Positions 57,311-64,000 of a stretch of DNA of 64,000 nt are shown one piece after another (the stretch's first letter is position 1; each line of letters opens with the position of its first letter). The stretch covers positions 409,653 to 473,652 of the forward strand of contig NZ_FQZU01000001.1 of the NCBI RefSeq assembly GCF_900142135.1, read 5' to 3'. The position numbers and the translations under genes are program-made. Below the pieces are notes generated by a model, which was not told where the DNA came from, ran no database searches, and was given only the letters and a program-made list of their open reading frames with translations. The DNA comes from Desulfatibacillum alkenivorans DSM 16219. GTDB taxonomy: Bacteria; Desulfobacterota; Desulfobacteria; Desulfobacterales; Desulfatibacillaceae.

Positions 57311-58054
57311 ATGCTTCAAATTAGAAATCTCAAATGCTATTATGGGGGCATACGGGCCTTGTCCGGGGTAAGCCTTTCGGTCTCCCAGGGGGAATTGGTG
57401 GCCCTGATCGGCGCCAATGGAGCGGGAAAAAGCACCCTGCTCCAGGCCGTTTGCGGCCTGTTGCCCTCCTGGGAAGGGGAGATCCAGTTTGACGGAAAAT
57501 CCCTGACGGGCCTCAAACCGCCGGCCATCGTGGCCCGGGGCGTCTCCATGGTTCCGGAGGGAAGGCTCATCTTTCCGCCTCTGTCGGTGCTGGACAACCT
57601 GAAATTGGGGGCTTATTTGCGTTCCCGCCAAAAGGACCATGCAGGCGTTCAGCAGGACCTGGAAAAGATGCTGGACCTTTTTCCCGTCCTGCGGGAGCGG
57701 GCCAGGCAAAACGCGGGCACCCTGTCCGGCGGCGAGCAGCAGATGCTGGCCGTGGGCAGGGCGCTTATGGCCAACCCCAGGCTTTTGCTTCTGGACGAGC
57801 CTTCCATGGGCCTGGCGCCCCTGGTGGTTCGCAAAATATTCGACACCCTCACCGAATTGAGAAAGACGGGCCTGACCATTCTGATTGTCGAGCAAAACGC
57901 CCAGGCCGCCCTGGAAATTGCGGATCGCGGCTATGTGTTGGAAACCGGCCGCATGGTCCTGGCCGGAGAAGCCTCCCAGTTATTGGAGGATAAAGAGGTC
58001 AAGCGGGCGTATTTGGGAAAAGATTATTCCAAGTTTTACGAAGGGAGAGGATAA
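57311..58054 (+). CDS. livF: Branched-chain amino acid ABC transporter ATPase LivF
   Basis: A 247-residue ABC ATPase. Walker A is GANGAGKST, with SMVPEGRLIFPPLSVLDNLKLGAYL (LivF-type Q-loop region), signature LSGGEQQMLAVGRALM, Walker B LLLLDEPSMGLAPLVV and the H loop as ILIVEQNAQAAL. It is separated from livG by 471 bp of repeat DNA but keeps the canonical order. Ends 2 bp before the next gene. Confidence 0.93.
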   Translation: MLQIRNLKCYYGGIRALSGVSLSVSQGELVALIGANGAGKSTLLQAVCGLLPSWEGEIQFDGKSLTGLKPPAIVARGVSMVPEGRLIFPPLSVLDNLKLGAYLRSRQKDHAGVQQDLEKMLDLFPVLRERARQNAGTLSGGEQQMLAVGRALMANPRLLLLDEPSMGLAPLVVRKIFDTLTELRKTGLTILIVEQNAQAALEIADRGYVLETGRMVLAGEASQLLEDKEVKRAYLGKDYSKFYEGRG

Positions 58055-58055
58055 T

Positions 58056-59342
58056 ATGGCCGTCCCTGGTTTTCCTGAGAATCCGGATTCACAGCAAAGA
58101 TCCCAACATCAATTGGAGCGTTTGCAGGAAACCCTTAATCGCGCCTACCGCAGCGTTCCTTTTTACCAGGCGGCGTTTAAGGAAAAGAATATAGACCCTC
58201 TGGACGTTGGCGGCCTGGAGGATCTGGCCAAGCTCCCTTTCACCGAGCGCAGGCATTTGGCCGAAAACTATCCTTACGGGCTGTTCGCCGTGCCGCTTCG
58301 CGACATTGTGCGCATTCACACCGCTCCCGGCGAAGGCCAGGCGCCTTCGGTTTCGGGATATACGGCCCAGGACCTGGACCTTTGGAGAGGCCTGGTGGCC
58401 CGCGCCCTGGCGGCGGCCGGAGTCAACGCCAACGACATCATGCAGATTTTTCTGGATCCCGGCCTGGCCTCCTGGGGCAGGGGATACAAGGACGGCGCCG
58501 AGGAACTGGAGGCCAGCGTGATTCCGCTGACCGCCCTTCCTCTGGAAAAGCAGCAGATGGTTTTGAAGGATTACAAAACCTCCGTGGTGGTGACCACGCC
58601 CTCCTCGGCCGAGGAATTGTGCCAGGGGCTGTACGCCAAGGGCATCAATCCCAACGAACTGGCCTTGAAAACCCTGATTTTCGCGGGCGAGCCCATAACC
58701 CTGGAAGACAGAAAGGTCATCGCCGGCAAACTCCACGTGGACACCTGGGTGCATTACGGCCTGTCCGAAGTTCCGGGACCGGCCATCGCCTTTGAATGCA
58801 AGGCCCATGAGGGCCTTCACGTGAGCGAAGATCATTTTTATCCCGAAATCATCAACCCCTCCACCGGAGAGCCCGCCGCTCCCGGAGAGGAAGGCGAATT
58901 GGTCCTCACAACCCTTACCACACGGGCTTTTCCCCTGATTCGCTTCCGCACCGGGGACCGGGTTTCGTATATCCAGGAGCCATGCTCCTGCGGCCGCACC
59001 CTGTGCCGGATTAACTGGCATCAGGAGCGCACGGACAATATTGTTGTCATTAAGGGCGTAAAAGTGCATCATGCACAAGTGATGGCCCACATCAGCAAGG
59101 CCTTGGGCTTTACCCCGACCTGCTGCCGTCTGCTGGCGGGCAAAAAAGGCGACAGGGTGGGGCTGGAGGTTTGGCTGGGTATGGACGAAACCATTTTTTC
59201 CGACGAAATCAAGGAGTTGGAGAAAGTGGTGGATAACGTGGAAAACGCCCTGATTCAGGAGCTTGGCATTACCGCCCGCGTGCGTTTGGCGGAAGGCGAA
59301 GTGGAGTGCGCTGAGCCCGGAAGACGGGAAGTGGCGCCCTGA
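58056..59342 (+). CDS. Degenerate PaaK-like protein (probable non-catalytic ligase paralogue)
   Basis: A 428-residue homologue of the ligase at 51099, alignable over its whole length (VPFY, LPFTERRHLAENYPYGLFAVP, HYGLSEVPGPAIAFEC, CGRTLCRINW). The nucleotide loop that reads [10 protein letters not shown] in the paralogue is TAPGEGQAPS at the same position, with no SGTTG. The C-terminal lysine motif (SQGKAVR) is absent; the end reads [31 protein letters not shown] is changed to ERTDNIVVIKG. So adenylation is probably lost and it may be a regulator or partner of the first ligase. The start follows AAGGGAGAGG 2 bp after livF. Confidence 0.85.
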   Translation: MAVPGFPENPDSQQRSQHQLERLQETLNRAYRSVPFYQAAFKEKNIDPLDVGGLEDLAKLPFTERRHLAENYPYGLFAVPLRDIVRIHTAPGEGQAPSVSGYTAQDLDLWRGLVARALAAAGVNANDIMQIFLDPGLASWGRGYKDGAEELEASVIPLTALPLEKQQMVLKDYKTSVVVTTPSSAEELCQGLYAKGINPNELALKTLIFAGEPITLEDRKVIAGKLHVDTWVHYGLSEVPGPAIAFECKAHEGLHVSEDHFYPEIINPSTGEPAAPGEEGELVLTTLTTRAFPLIRFRTGDRVSYIQEPCSCGRTLCRINWHQERTDNIVVIKGVKVHHAQVMAHISKALGFTPTCCRLLAGKKGDRVGLEVWLGMDETIFSDEIKELEKVVDNVENALIQELGITARVRLAEGEVECAEPGRREVAP

Positions 59343-59384
59343 AGAAAAATCGGTTATGAATGATCCGGCCACAGGAGGTTTTTT

Positions 59385-59816
59385 ATGCAGGCTGAACAGA
59401 TTTCCATCTTTATTGAAAATAAGGCGGGCAGATTAGCGGAAGTAGCCAGAATTCTATCGGATTCCGACGTAAACATCAGGGCCTTGTCCCTGGCCGATAC
59501 ATCCGACTTCGGCGTGTTGCGTTTAATTGTCAATCATACGTCCCGCGCCCGGGACGTGCTTAAGGACAACGGTTTTACGGTGCGCCGCACCTCGGTGGCG
59601 GCCGTGGAAGTGATGGACCAACCCGGCGGCCTGCTGGCTGTTCTGGACCTGTTGAACGGCGCCGGCGTTAACATCGAATACATGTACGCTTATGCAAATC
59701 CTCCCGGAGGCAATGCGGTCATGATTTTCCGCTTCGACCGCATGGAAGACGCCATTGAACTCCTGAAGAATAATAATATGAGGATATTGGAAGCCGAAGA
59801 ACTTTCCGGCATATAG
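59385..59816 (+). CDS. Tandem ACT-domain protein (paralogue of 52416)
   Basis: A 143-residue protein of the same length and plan as the ACT protein after the first ligase: EQISIFIENKAGRLAEVARILSDSDVNIRALSLADTSDFGVLRLIV, then VAAVEVMDQPGGLLAVLDLLNGAGVNIEYMYAY. Many positions are identical, so the ligase-ACT pair was duplicated as a unit. It follows the degenerate ligase by 42 bp with a CAGGAGG site. Confidence 0.9.
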   Translation: MQAEQISIFIENKAGRLAEVARILSDSDVNIRALSLADTSDFGVLRLIVNHTSRARDVLKDNGFTVRRTSVAAVEVMDQPGGLLAVLDLLNGAGVNIEYMYAYANPPGGNAVMIFRFDRMEDAIELLKNNNMRILEAEELSGI

Positions 59817-59906
59817 CAGGATAAATCCCCTTGATTCCCAGTTATGCACCTGATAAGGATAAGGCTTATCTTTACACATAATTTCGGAGTCACAGGAGGC
59901 ATCCTA

Positions 59907-60281
59907 ATGAGCGGGAAGGAACGCAGGCGCCACAGGCGTCACAAAACCCCGGACAGTTGTTTCGCCGCTCTCCGTGCGGAGTCAACAACTGTCGGACGCA
60001 TACGGGATATCAGCAAAGGCGGCCTGTCTTTTGAATACCTGGAAGACGTGGACGCCCCAGTCCCCTGGCACGGCGGGGAGAGCGTGGATCTTTTTATGGC
60101 CGGCGGCGGCCTTTTTGTGCGTCAAATTCCCTGCCAGACCGTGCGGGACAATCTGGCCGCACACGACGGCCTGACCTTTTCAGGCCTTGGGGTCCGGCGC
60201 CGCGGCTTGCAATTTGAAGAACTGAACGAACAGGCCTCCGGCGAAGTGGAGGCCTATATCGCCCTGTGCTCCAGGGATTGA
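59907..60281 (+). CDS. PilZ domain protein
   Basis: A 124-residue PilZ protein. The N-terminal arginine box is RRRHRRHKTPDS and the second motif DISKGGLSFEY (DxSxxG). The start follows CAGGAGGCATCCTA. It could link c-di-GMP to the polysaccharide genes just downstream, a common pairing. It differs clearly from the PilZ protein at 4872. Confidence 0.87.
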   Translation: MSGKERRRHRRHKTPDSCFAALRAESTTVGRIRDISKGGLSFEYLEDVDAPVPWHGGESVDLFMAGGGLFVRQIPCQTVRDNLAAHDGLTFSGLGVRRRGLQFEELNEQASGEVEAYIALCSRD

Positions 60282-60354
60282 ATGACGCACGCTGGGGGGC
60301 TGTGTTCATTTTTGGAGCCGTAACCAAGGACAAGCTATTTGGGACTAAGAGTTT

Positions 60355-61752
60355 ATGACGGATTTTGAAAAGAAGATTTTGTGCATCGGAGCCGGCTATG
60401 TCGGCGGCCCCACCATGGCGATGATCGCCCTCAAGTGCCCCCAGTACAAAGTGCATGTGGTGGATATCAACCCGGACCGCATCGACGCCTGGAATTCCCA
60501 GGAACTGCCCATTTACGAGCCGGGCCTGGAAGAAGTGGTTTTTGAAGCCCGGGGAAGGAACCTGTTTTTTTCCACGGACATCCAGGAAGGCATTGAAGAA
60601 GCGGACATCATTTTCGTCAGCGTCAACACCCCGACGAAAACCTTCGGCGAGGGCGCAGGCATGGCGGCCGACCTTCAATATTGGGAAAAAACCGCCCGCC
60701 AGATCCTGGAGTGCTCCAAATCCCCCAAGATCATCGTGGAAAAAAGCACCGTGCCCGTGCGCACGGCCCAGGCCATGGAACGCATCCTGGGAACCGACGG
60801 ATCAGGCAAGTTCCAGGTGCTTTCCAATCCCGAGTTTCTGGCCGAGGGCACGGCCATTGAAGATTTAAAATGCCCGGACCGGGTGTTGATCGGCTCCCGG
60901 CTCACGGAAGAAGGCCTGAAAGCCCGGGATGAACTGGTCTCCATTTACGCCAACTGGGTGCCCAAGGAAAATATCGTCACCTCCGACACCTGGAGCAGCG
61001 AGCTCTCCAAACTGGTGGCCAACGCCTTTCTGGCCCAGCGAATTTCGTCCATCAACGCCATTTCCGCTTTATGCGAAAAAACCGGCGCCGACGTCAGCCG
61101 GGTGGCTTACGCCGTTGGCAAGGACGGCAGGATCGGCGACAAGTTCCTCAAGTCCAGCGTGGGATTCGGAGGCTCCTGCTTTAAAAAGGACATCCTGAAC
61201 CTGGTGTATCTGTGCCGCAGCTACGGCCTCCAGGAAGTGGCGGATTACTGGGAGCAGGTGGTCAAGATCAACGAGTACCAGAAGGAACGCTTTGTCCTGA
61301 ACATGCTTCACACCATGTTCGACACCCTGGCCGGCAAGAGGATCTGCCTCCTTGGCTTTGCATTCAAGGCCGACACCGGCGACACCCGCGAAACCCCGGG
61401 CATCTACATCGCCCAGCGCCTCGCCGAGGAGCATTGCCGGGTTGTGGTTTCCGACCCCCAGGCTTTGGACAACGCCAAAATTGACCTCAAAGATTTGGGA
61501 GACGCGGTAAGCTACGTGGAAGACCCCTACGAAGCGGCCGCAGACTGCGACGCCCTGGCGGTTCTCACCGAGTGGAATCTTTATAAAGAATTGGATTACA
61601 CTAAAATATACAACAGCATGACCAAACCCGCTTTTGTGTTTGACGGCAGGAACATTCTGGATCATCAGGCGCTGCATGACATCGGCTTCAATGTATTTCC
61701 TATTGGTAAGCCCGCGCTTACCCATTACCGGATGAATGGGCGGACAAGATGA
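60355..61752 (+). CDS. ugd: UDP-glucose 6-dehydrogenase
   Basis: A 465-residue NAD-dependent dehydrogenase that converts UDP-glucose to UDP-glucuronate. It has the Rossmann glycine motif IGAGYVGGPT at the N terminus, ISVNTPT-like VSVNTPTKTFGEG, EKSTVPVRTAQAM, NPEFLAEGTAI and the catalytic-cysteine motif SVGFGGSCFKKDI. The GGPT and SSINAISALCEKTGADV style is closer to animal-type UGDH than to short bacterial Ugd. The last codons overlap the next gene by 4 bp (ATGA). UDP-glucuronate feeds acidic exopolysaccharide, consistent with the epimerase following. Confidence 0.92.
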   Translation: MTDFEKKILCIGAGYVGGPTMAMIALKCPQYKVHVVDINPDRIDAWNSQELPIYEPGLEEVVFEARGRNLFFSTDIQEGIEEADIIFVSVNTPTKTFGEGAGMAADLQYWEKTARQILECSKSPKIIVEKSTVPVRTAQAMERILGTDGSGKFQVLSNPEFLAEGTAIEDLKCPDRVLIGSRLTEEGLKARDELVSIYANWVPKENIVTSDTWSSELSKLVANAFLAQRISSINAISALCEKTGADVSRVAYAVGKDGRIGDKFLKSSVGFGGSCFKKDILNLVYLCRSYGLQEVADYWEQVVKINEYQKERFVLNMLHTMFDTLAGKRICLLGFAFKADTGDTRETPGIYIAQRLAEEHCRVVVSDPQALDNAKIDLKDLGDAVSYVEDPYEAAADCDALAVLTEWNLYKELDYTKIYNSMTKPAFVFDGRNILDHQALHDIGFNVFPIGKPALTHYRMNGRTR

Positions 61753-63467
61753 GCAATCCCCTGATCGGAGCGCCCCATGGCGGGGAACTGGTTGACCTGA
61801 TTGTTTCGGAAAGCCGGGCGGAGGAACTGCGCGAGCTTTCTCTGGATATGGAAAGCGTGGTCCTTACGGACCCGCAGCTTTCGGACCTGGAGCTTTTGGC
61901 CAACGGCGCATACTCCCCGTTGACGGGCTTCATGTGTAAAAACGATTGCCGGCAGGTTCTGGAAACCATGCGGTTGTCGGACGGCCTGCTCTGGCCCATC
62001 CCCATTTGCCTGGACGTGCAGGAGGATGCGGCCGCCAATCTTTCCGTGGGCCAAACCGTTGCTTTGCGCGACGCCGAGGGCTTCATGCCCGCGGTCATGC
62101 ACATTAAAGACATATGGCCTGTGGATCGCCAGGCCTATGCGCAAGGCGTGTTCGGAACGGCGGATCCGGCTCACCCGGGCGTGGATCGCATGTTTAACAC
62201 CATGGGAAGCCACTTTATAGGCGGGGACGTGGAGGTTCTCACCCTGCCGCTGCGTTTTGGATTCCGCAGGCTTCGCCACACGCCCCAGGAAATCCGCACC
62301 TTGTTCAAAAAATTGGGGTGGCGCAGCGTAGTCGCCTTTCACACGGAAAAAGTGCTGCACCGGCCTGACTACGAGCAAACCATCCGGGCCATGGCCCACG
62401 CCCGGGCCAATTTGCTGCTGCACCCGGTCATCGGCAGAATCCGCCCCGGCGATATGGACACATACACCCGGGTTCGATGTTATTTGGCGGCTTGCCAAAA
62501 ATACTCACCAGGCTCCATGATCACCCTCAGCCTGCTTCCCTACACCATGCGTTACGCCGGCCCCCGGGAAGCGCTGCTTCACGCAATAATCCGTAAAAAT
62601 TACGGATGCACCCACTTTATTGTGGCGCCGTGCCACGCCGGCCCGGAAGCCGGCGAGTCCTGCACCGCGTTTTACGATCCGGACGCCGCATTCAGCCTGG
62701 CCGCCTCCTACGCCGGAGAGTTGAATCTGTCCGTCTTGCAATTCGAAGATTTGGTCTACGTGGAAGAGGACGGAGCTTATGTGCCTAAAAAAGAGGCCAA
62801 CGGCCGAAAAATCCGGTCCATGACGGAGGAAGAGTTTATCAAGCGGATTCAGGACGGCAAAAAAGCCCCTGAATGGTTCACATTCCCCGAAGTGGCCAAG
62901 GAGATGGAACGATCCTATCCGCCCAAGTCCGTCCAGGGTTTCACTATCTTTTGCACCGGCCTCTCCGGCGCCGGAAAATCCACCATAGCCGGCCTTGTTT
63001 GCGCCCGCTTGCAGGAGATGGGCGGCCGCCCCGTCACCTTTTTGGACGGGGATATCGTGCGAAAGAATCTATCCAGCGAGCTGGGCTTTTCCAAGGAGCA
63101 TCGGGACATCAACGTGCGGCGCATTGGTTTTGTGGCCAGCGAAATCACAAAAAACCGGGGAATCGCCATTTGCGCCCCCATTGCGCCTTACGGGGCCACT
63201 CGCAGGCAAATTCGCAGGAATATTGAAACCCACGGCGGATTTATAGAAATCCATGTGGCCACTCCTTTGACCGTTTGCGAAAAAAGAGACCCTAAGGGCT
63301 TGTATTCCAAGGCAAGGTCTGGTTTGATCAAGGACTTTACCGGGATCGACGACCCTTACGAGGAGCCCGAACGCCCGGAAGTGACTTTGGATACAACGGA
63401 TATGACTCCTGAGGAAGCCGCCCAGGAGGTCCTCTTGTATCTGGAACGGACCGGGTACATCCGCTAA
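61749..63467 (+). CDS. ATP-sulfurylase-like/APS kinase fusion (sulfurylase half degenerate)
   Basis: A 572-residue two-domain protein. Residues 1-385 are clearly a sulfurylase homologue (DLELLANGAYSPLTGFM, MRYAGPREALLHAIIRKNYGCTHFIV). But the ATP-binding motif QTRNPxHRAH is changed to HTEKVLHRPD (198-207), and GRDHAGPG to APCHAGPE. Residues 396-572 form an intact APS kinase: GLSGAGKST (404-412), DGDIVRKNLSSELGFSKEHRD, NVRRIGFVASEI, DPKGLYSKARSGLIKDFTGIDDPYE. It would make PAPS from APS. Coupled to ugd, so sulfation of a polysaccharide is a reasonable guess. The domain order resembles the bacterial Sat-CysC fusions. Confidence 0.87.
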   Translation: MSNPLIGAPHGGELVDLIVSESRAEELRELSLDMESVVLTDPQLSDLELLANGAYSPLTGFMCKNDCRQVLETMRLSDGLLWPIPICLDVQEDAAANLSVGQTVALRDAEGFMPAVMHIKDIWPVDRQAYAQGVFGTADPAHPGVDRMFNTMGSHFIGGDVEVLTLPLRFGFRRLRHTPQEIRTLFKKLGWRSVVAFHTEKVLHRPDYEQTIRAMAHARANLLLHPVIGRIRPGDMDTYTRVRCYLAACQKYSPGSMITLSLLPYTMRYAGPREALLHAIIRKNYGCTHFIVAPCHAGPEAGESCTAFYDPDAAFSLAASYAGELNLSVLQFEDLVYVEEDGAYVPKKEANGRKIRSMTEEEFIKRIQDGKKAPEWFTFPEVAKEMERSYPPKSVQGFTIFCTGLSGAGKSTIAGLVCARLQEMGGRPVTFLDGDIVRKNLSSELGFSKEHRDINVRRIGFVASEITKNRGIAICAPIAPYGATRRQIRRNIETHGGFIEIHVATPLTVCEKRDPKGLYSKARSGLIKDFTGIDDPYEEPERPEVTLDTTDMTPEEAAQEVLLYLERTGYIR

Positions 63468-63529
63468 CCGGTTTGGATCCTAAAACATATTATAGAAGAA
63501 AGCCTCGGCTTTCTTGAACGGAATAGTCC

Positions 63530-64000
63530 ATGACGCAACTAATTACCGGCGCTGCCGGATTTATTGGTTTTCATTTAAGCAAACAGCTTTTGGAACAGGG
63601 CGAGACGGTTGTGGGCCTGGATAATCTCAACGATTATTACGACCCCCAACTGAAGATGGACCGCCTGAAAATTCTCCAGGATTACGACAAATTTATCTTT
63701 GAAAAAGGAGAAATGGCGGACCGGGAATTCATGCCCGCTCTTTTTGAAAAATACGGGTTTGAAAAGGTCACCAACCTGGCCGCGCAGGCCGGGGTGAGAT
63801 ACTCCCTGAAAAATCCCCACTCCTATGTGGACAGCAATCTGGTCGGCTTCACCAATATCCTGGAAGGCTGCCGCCATACCAAGGTCGCGCACCTGGTATT
63901 TGCGTCCTCCTCCTCCGTCTACGGCGCCAACACGGACATGCCCTTTTCCGTGCACCAGAACGTGGACCACCCGGTTTCCCTGTACGCCGCTTCCAAAAAG
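63530..64000 (+). CDS. NAD-dependent nucleotide-sugar epimerase, 5' part (UDP-glucuronate 4-epimerase type)
   Basis: The first 157 codons of a gene that runs off the window (family length about 335). The start is MTQLITGAAGFIGFHLSKQLLEQGETVVGLDNLNDYYDPQLKMDRLK. GxxGFIG binds NAD; DNLNDYYDPxLKxxRL is typical of UDP-glucuronate 4-epimerases and related enzymes. The SSSVYG segment (Ser of the catalytic triad) and the YAASKK motif (Tyr/Lys) at the window end complete the active site. Given ugd upstream, UDP-glucuronate to UDP-galacturonate conversion is likely. Confidence 0.85.
   Translation, partial: MTQLITGAAGFIGFHLSKQLLEQGETVVGLDNLNDYYDPQLKMDRLKILQDYDKFIFEKGEMADREFMPALFEKYGFEKVTNLAAQAGVRYSLKNPHSYVDSNLVGFTNILEGCRHTKVAHLVFASSSSVYGANTDMPFSVHQNVDHPVSLYAASKK

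Overview
The window looks like chromosomal DNA from a mesophilic, sulfate-reducing, alkane- and fatty-acid-oxidising deltaproteobacterium of the Desulfatibacillum type (Desulfobacterota). The evidence is a glycyl-radical alkylsuccinate synthase operon, several crotonase/acyl-CoA enzymes, a sigma-54 regulator, many 4Fe-4S proteins and dispersed REP-like intergenic repeats. I recognise the families from the translated sequence only. The genus is an inference.

Layout. 1-1444: repeat-rich intergenic DNA with no convincing gene. 1445-12878: accessory housekeeping genes (hybrid histidine kinase, PilZ protein, D-aminoacylase-type amidohydrolase, QueG-like 4Fe-4S protein, secreted DUF4091/dockerin-like protein, EI24 membrane protein). 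13239-32102 (all minus strand): a roughly 19-kb co-directional block for anaerobic n-alkane oxidation. Read 5' to 3' it encodes a B12-binding mutase subunit, mutase large subunit, MeaB GTPase, MmgE/PrpD protein, AssD activase, two HiPIP-like small subunits (one of only 54 residues), AssA, two zinc-ribbon-like small proteins, a MoxR ATPase, a VWA protein with an HExxH motif, an FMN-binding protein, a crotonase, an acyl-CoA synthetase, a nitronate-monooxygenase-like flavoprotein, another crotonase and an acyl-CoA carboxyltransferase. Just upstream lies a PAS-PAS-sigma54 activator gene (32380-34239). Between them are a good -24/-12 promoter and two matched GGGTC-N6-GACCC inverted repeats, a candidate control circuit for the operon.

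34583-39552: tRNA-Ser(GGA), a MarR regulator and a proVWX-type glycine betaine transporter. 39553-47796: a very large lipoprotein (choice-of-anchor I plus calcineurin-like phosphatase), an acyltransferase-3/SGNH protein, a repeat block, a crotonase and a DUF3617 protein. 47959-50670: gpmI and two small conserved proteins.

50786-59816: a plus-strand cluster with a structured leader, then PaaK-like ligase, ACT protein, livKHMGF, a second PaaK-like protein and a second ACT protein. The second PaaK-like protein has lost the AMP-binding loop and the C-terminal lysine motif. 59907-64000: PilZ protein, UDP-glucose dehydrogenase, a sulfurylase-APS kinase fusion whose sulfurylase half lacks its signature motifs, and the start of a nucleotide-sugar epimerase, suggesting acidic or sulfated surface polysaccharide synthesis.

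How the parts fit: AssA adds an alkane to fumarate; the acyl-CoA synthetase would activate the product to its CoA thioester; the B12 mutase pair with MeaB would rearrange the carbon skeleton; the carboxyltransferase would remove the carboxyl group (its biotin partner is not in this window); crotonases would feed beta-oxidation. Less understood items are the MoxR/VWA/zinc-ribbon accessory set, the atypical mutase active site, the putative UAS-sigma54 circuit and the two degenerate enzymes.
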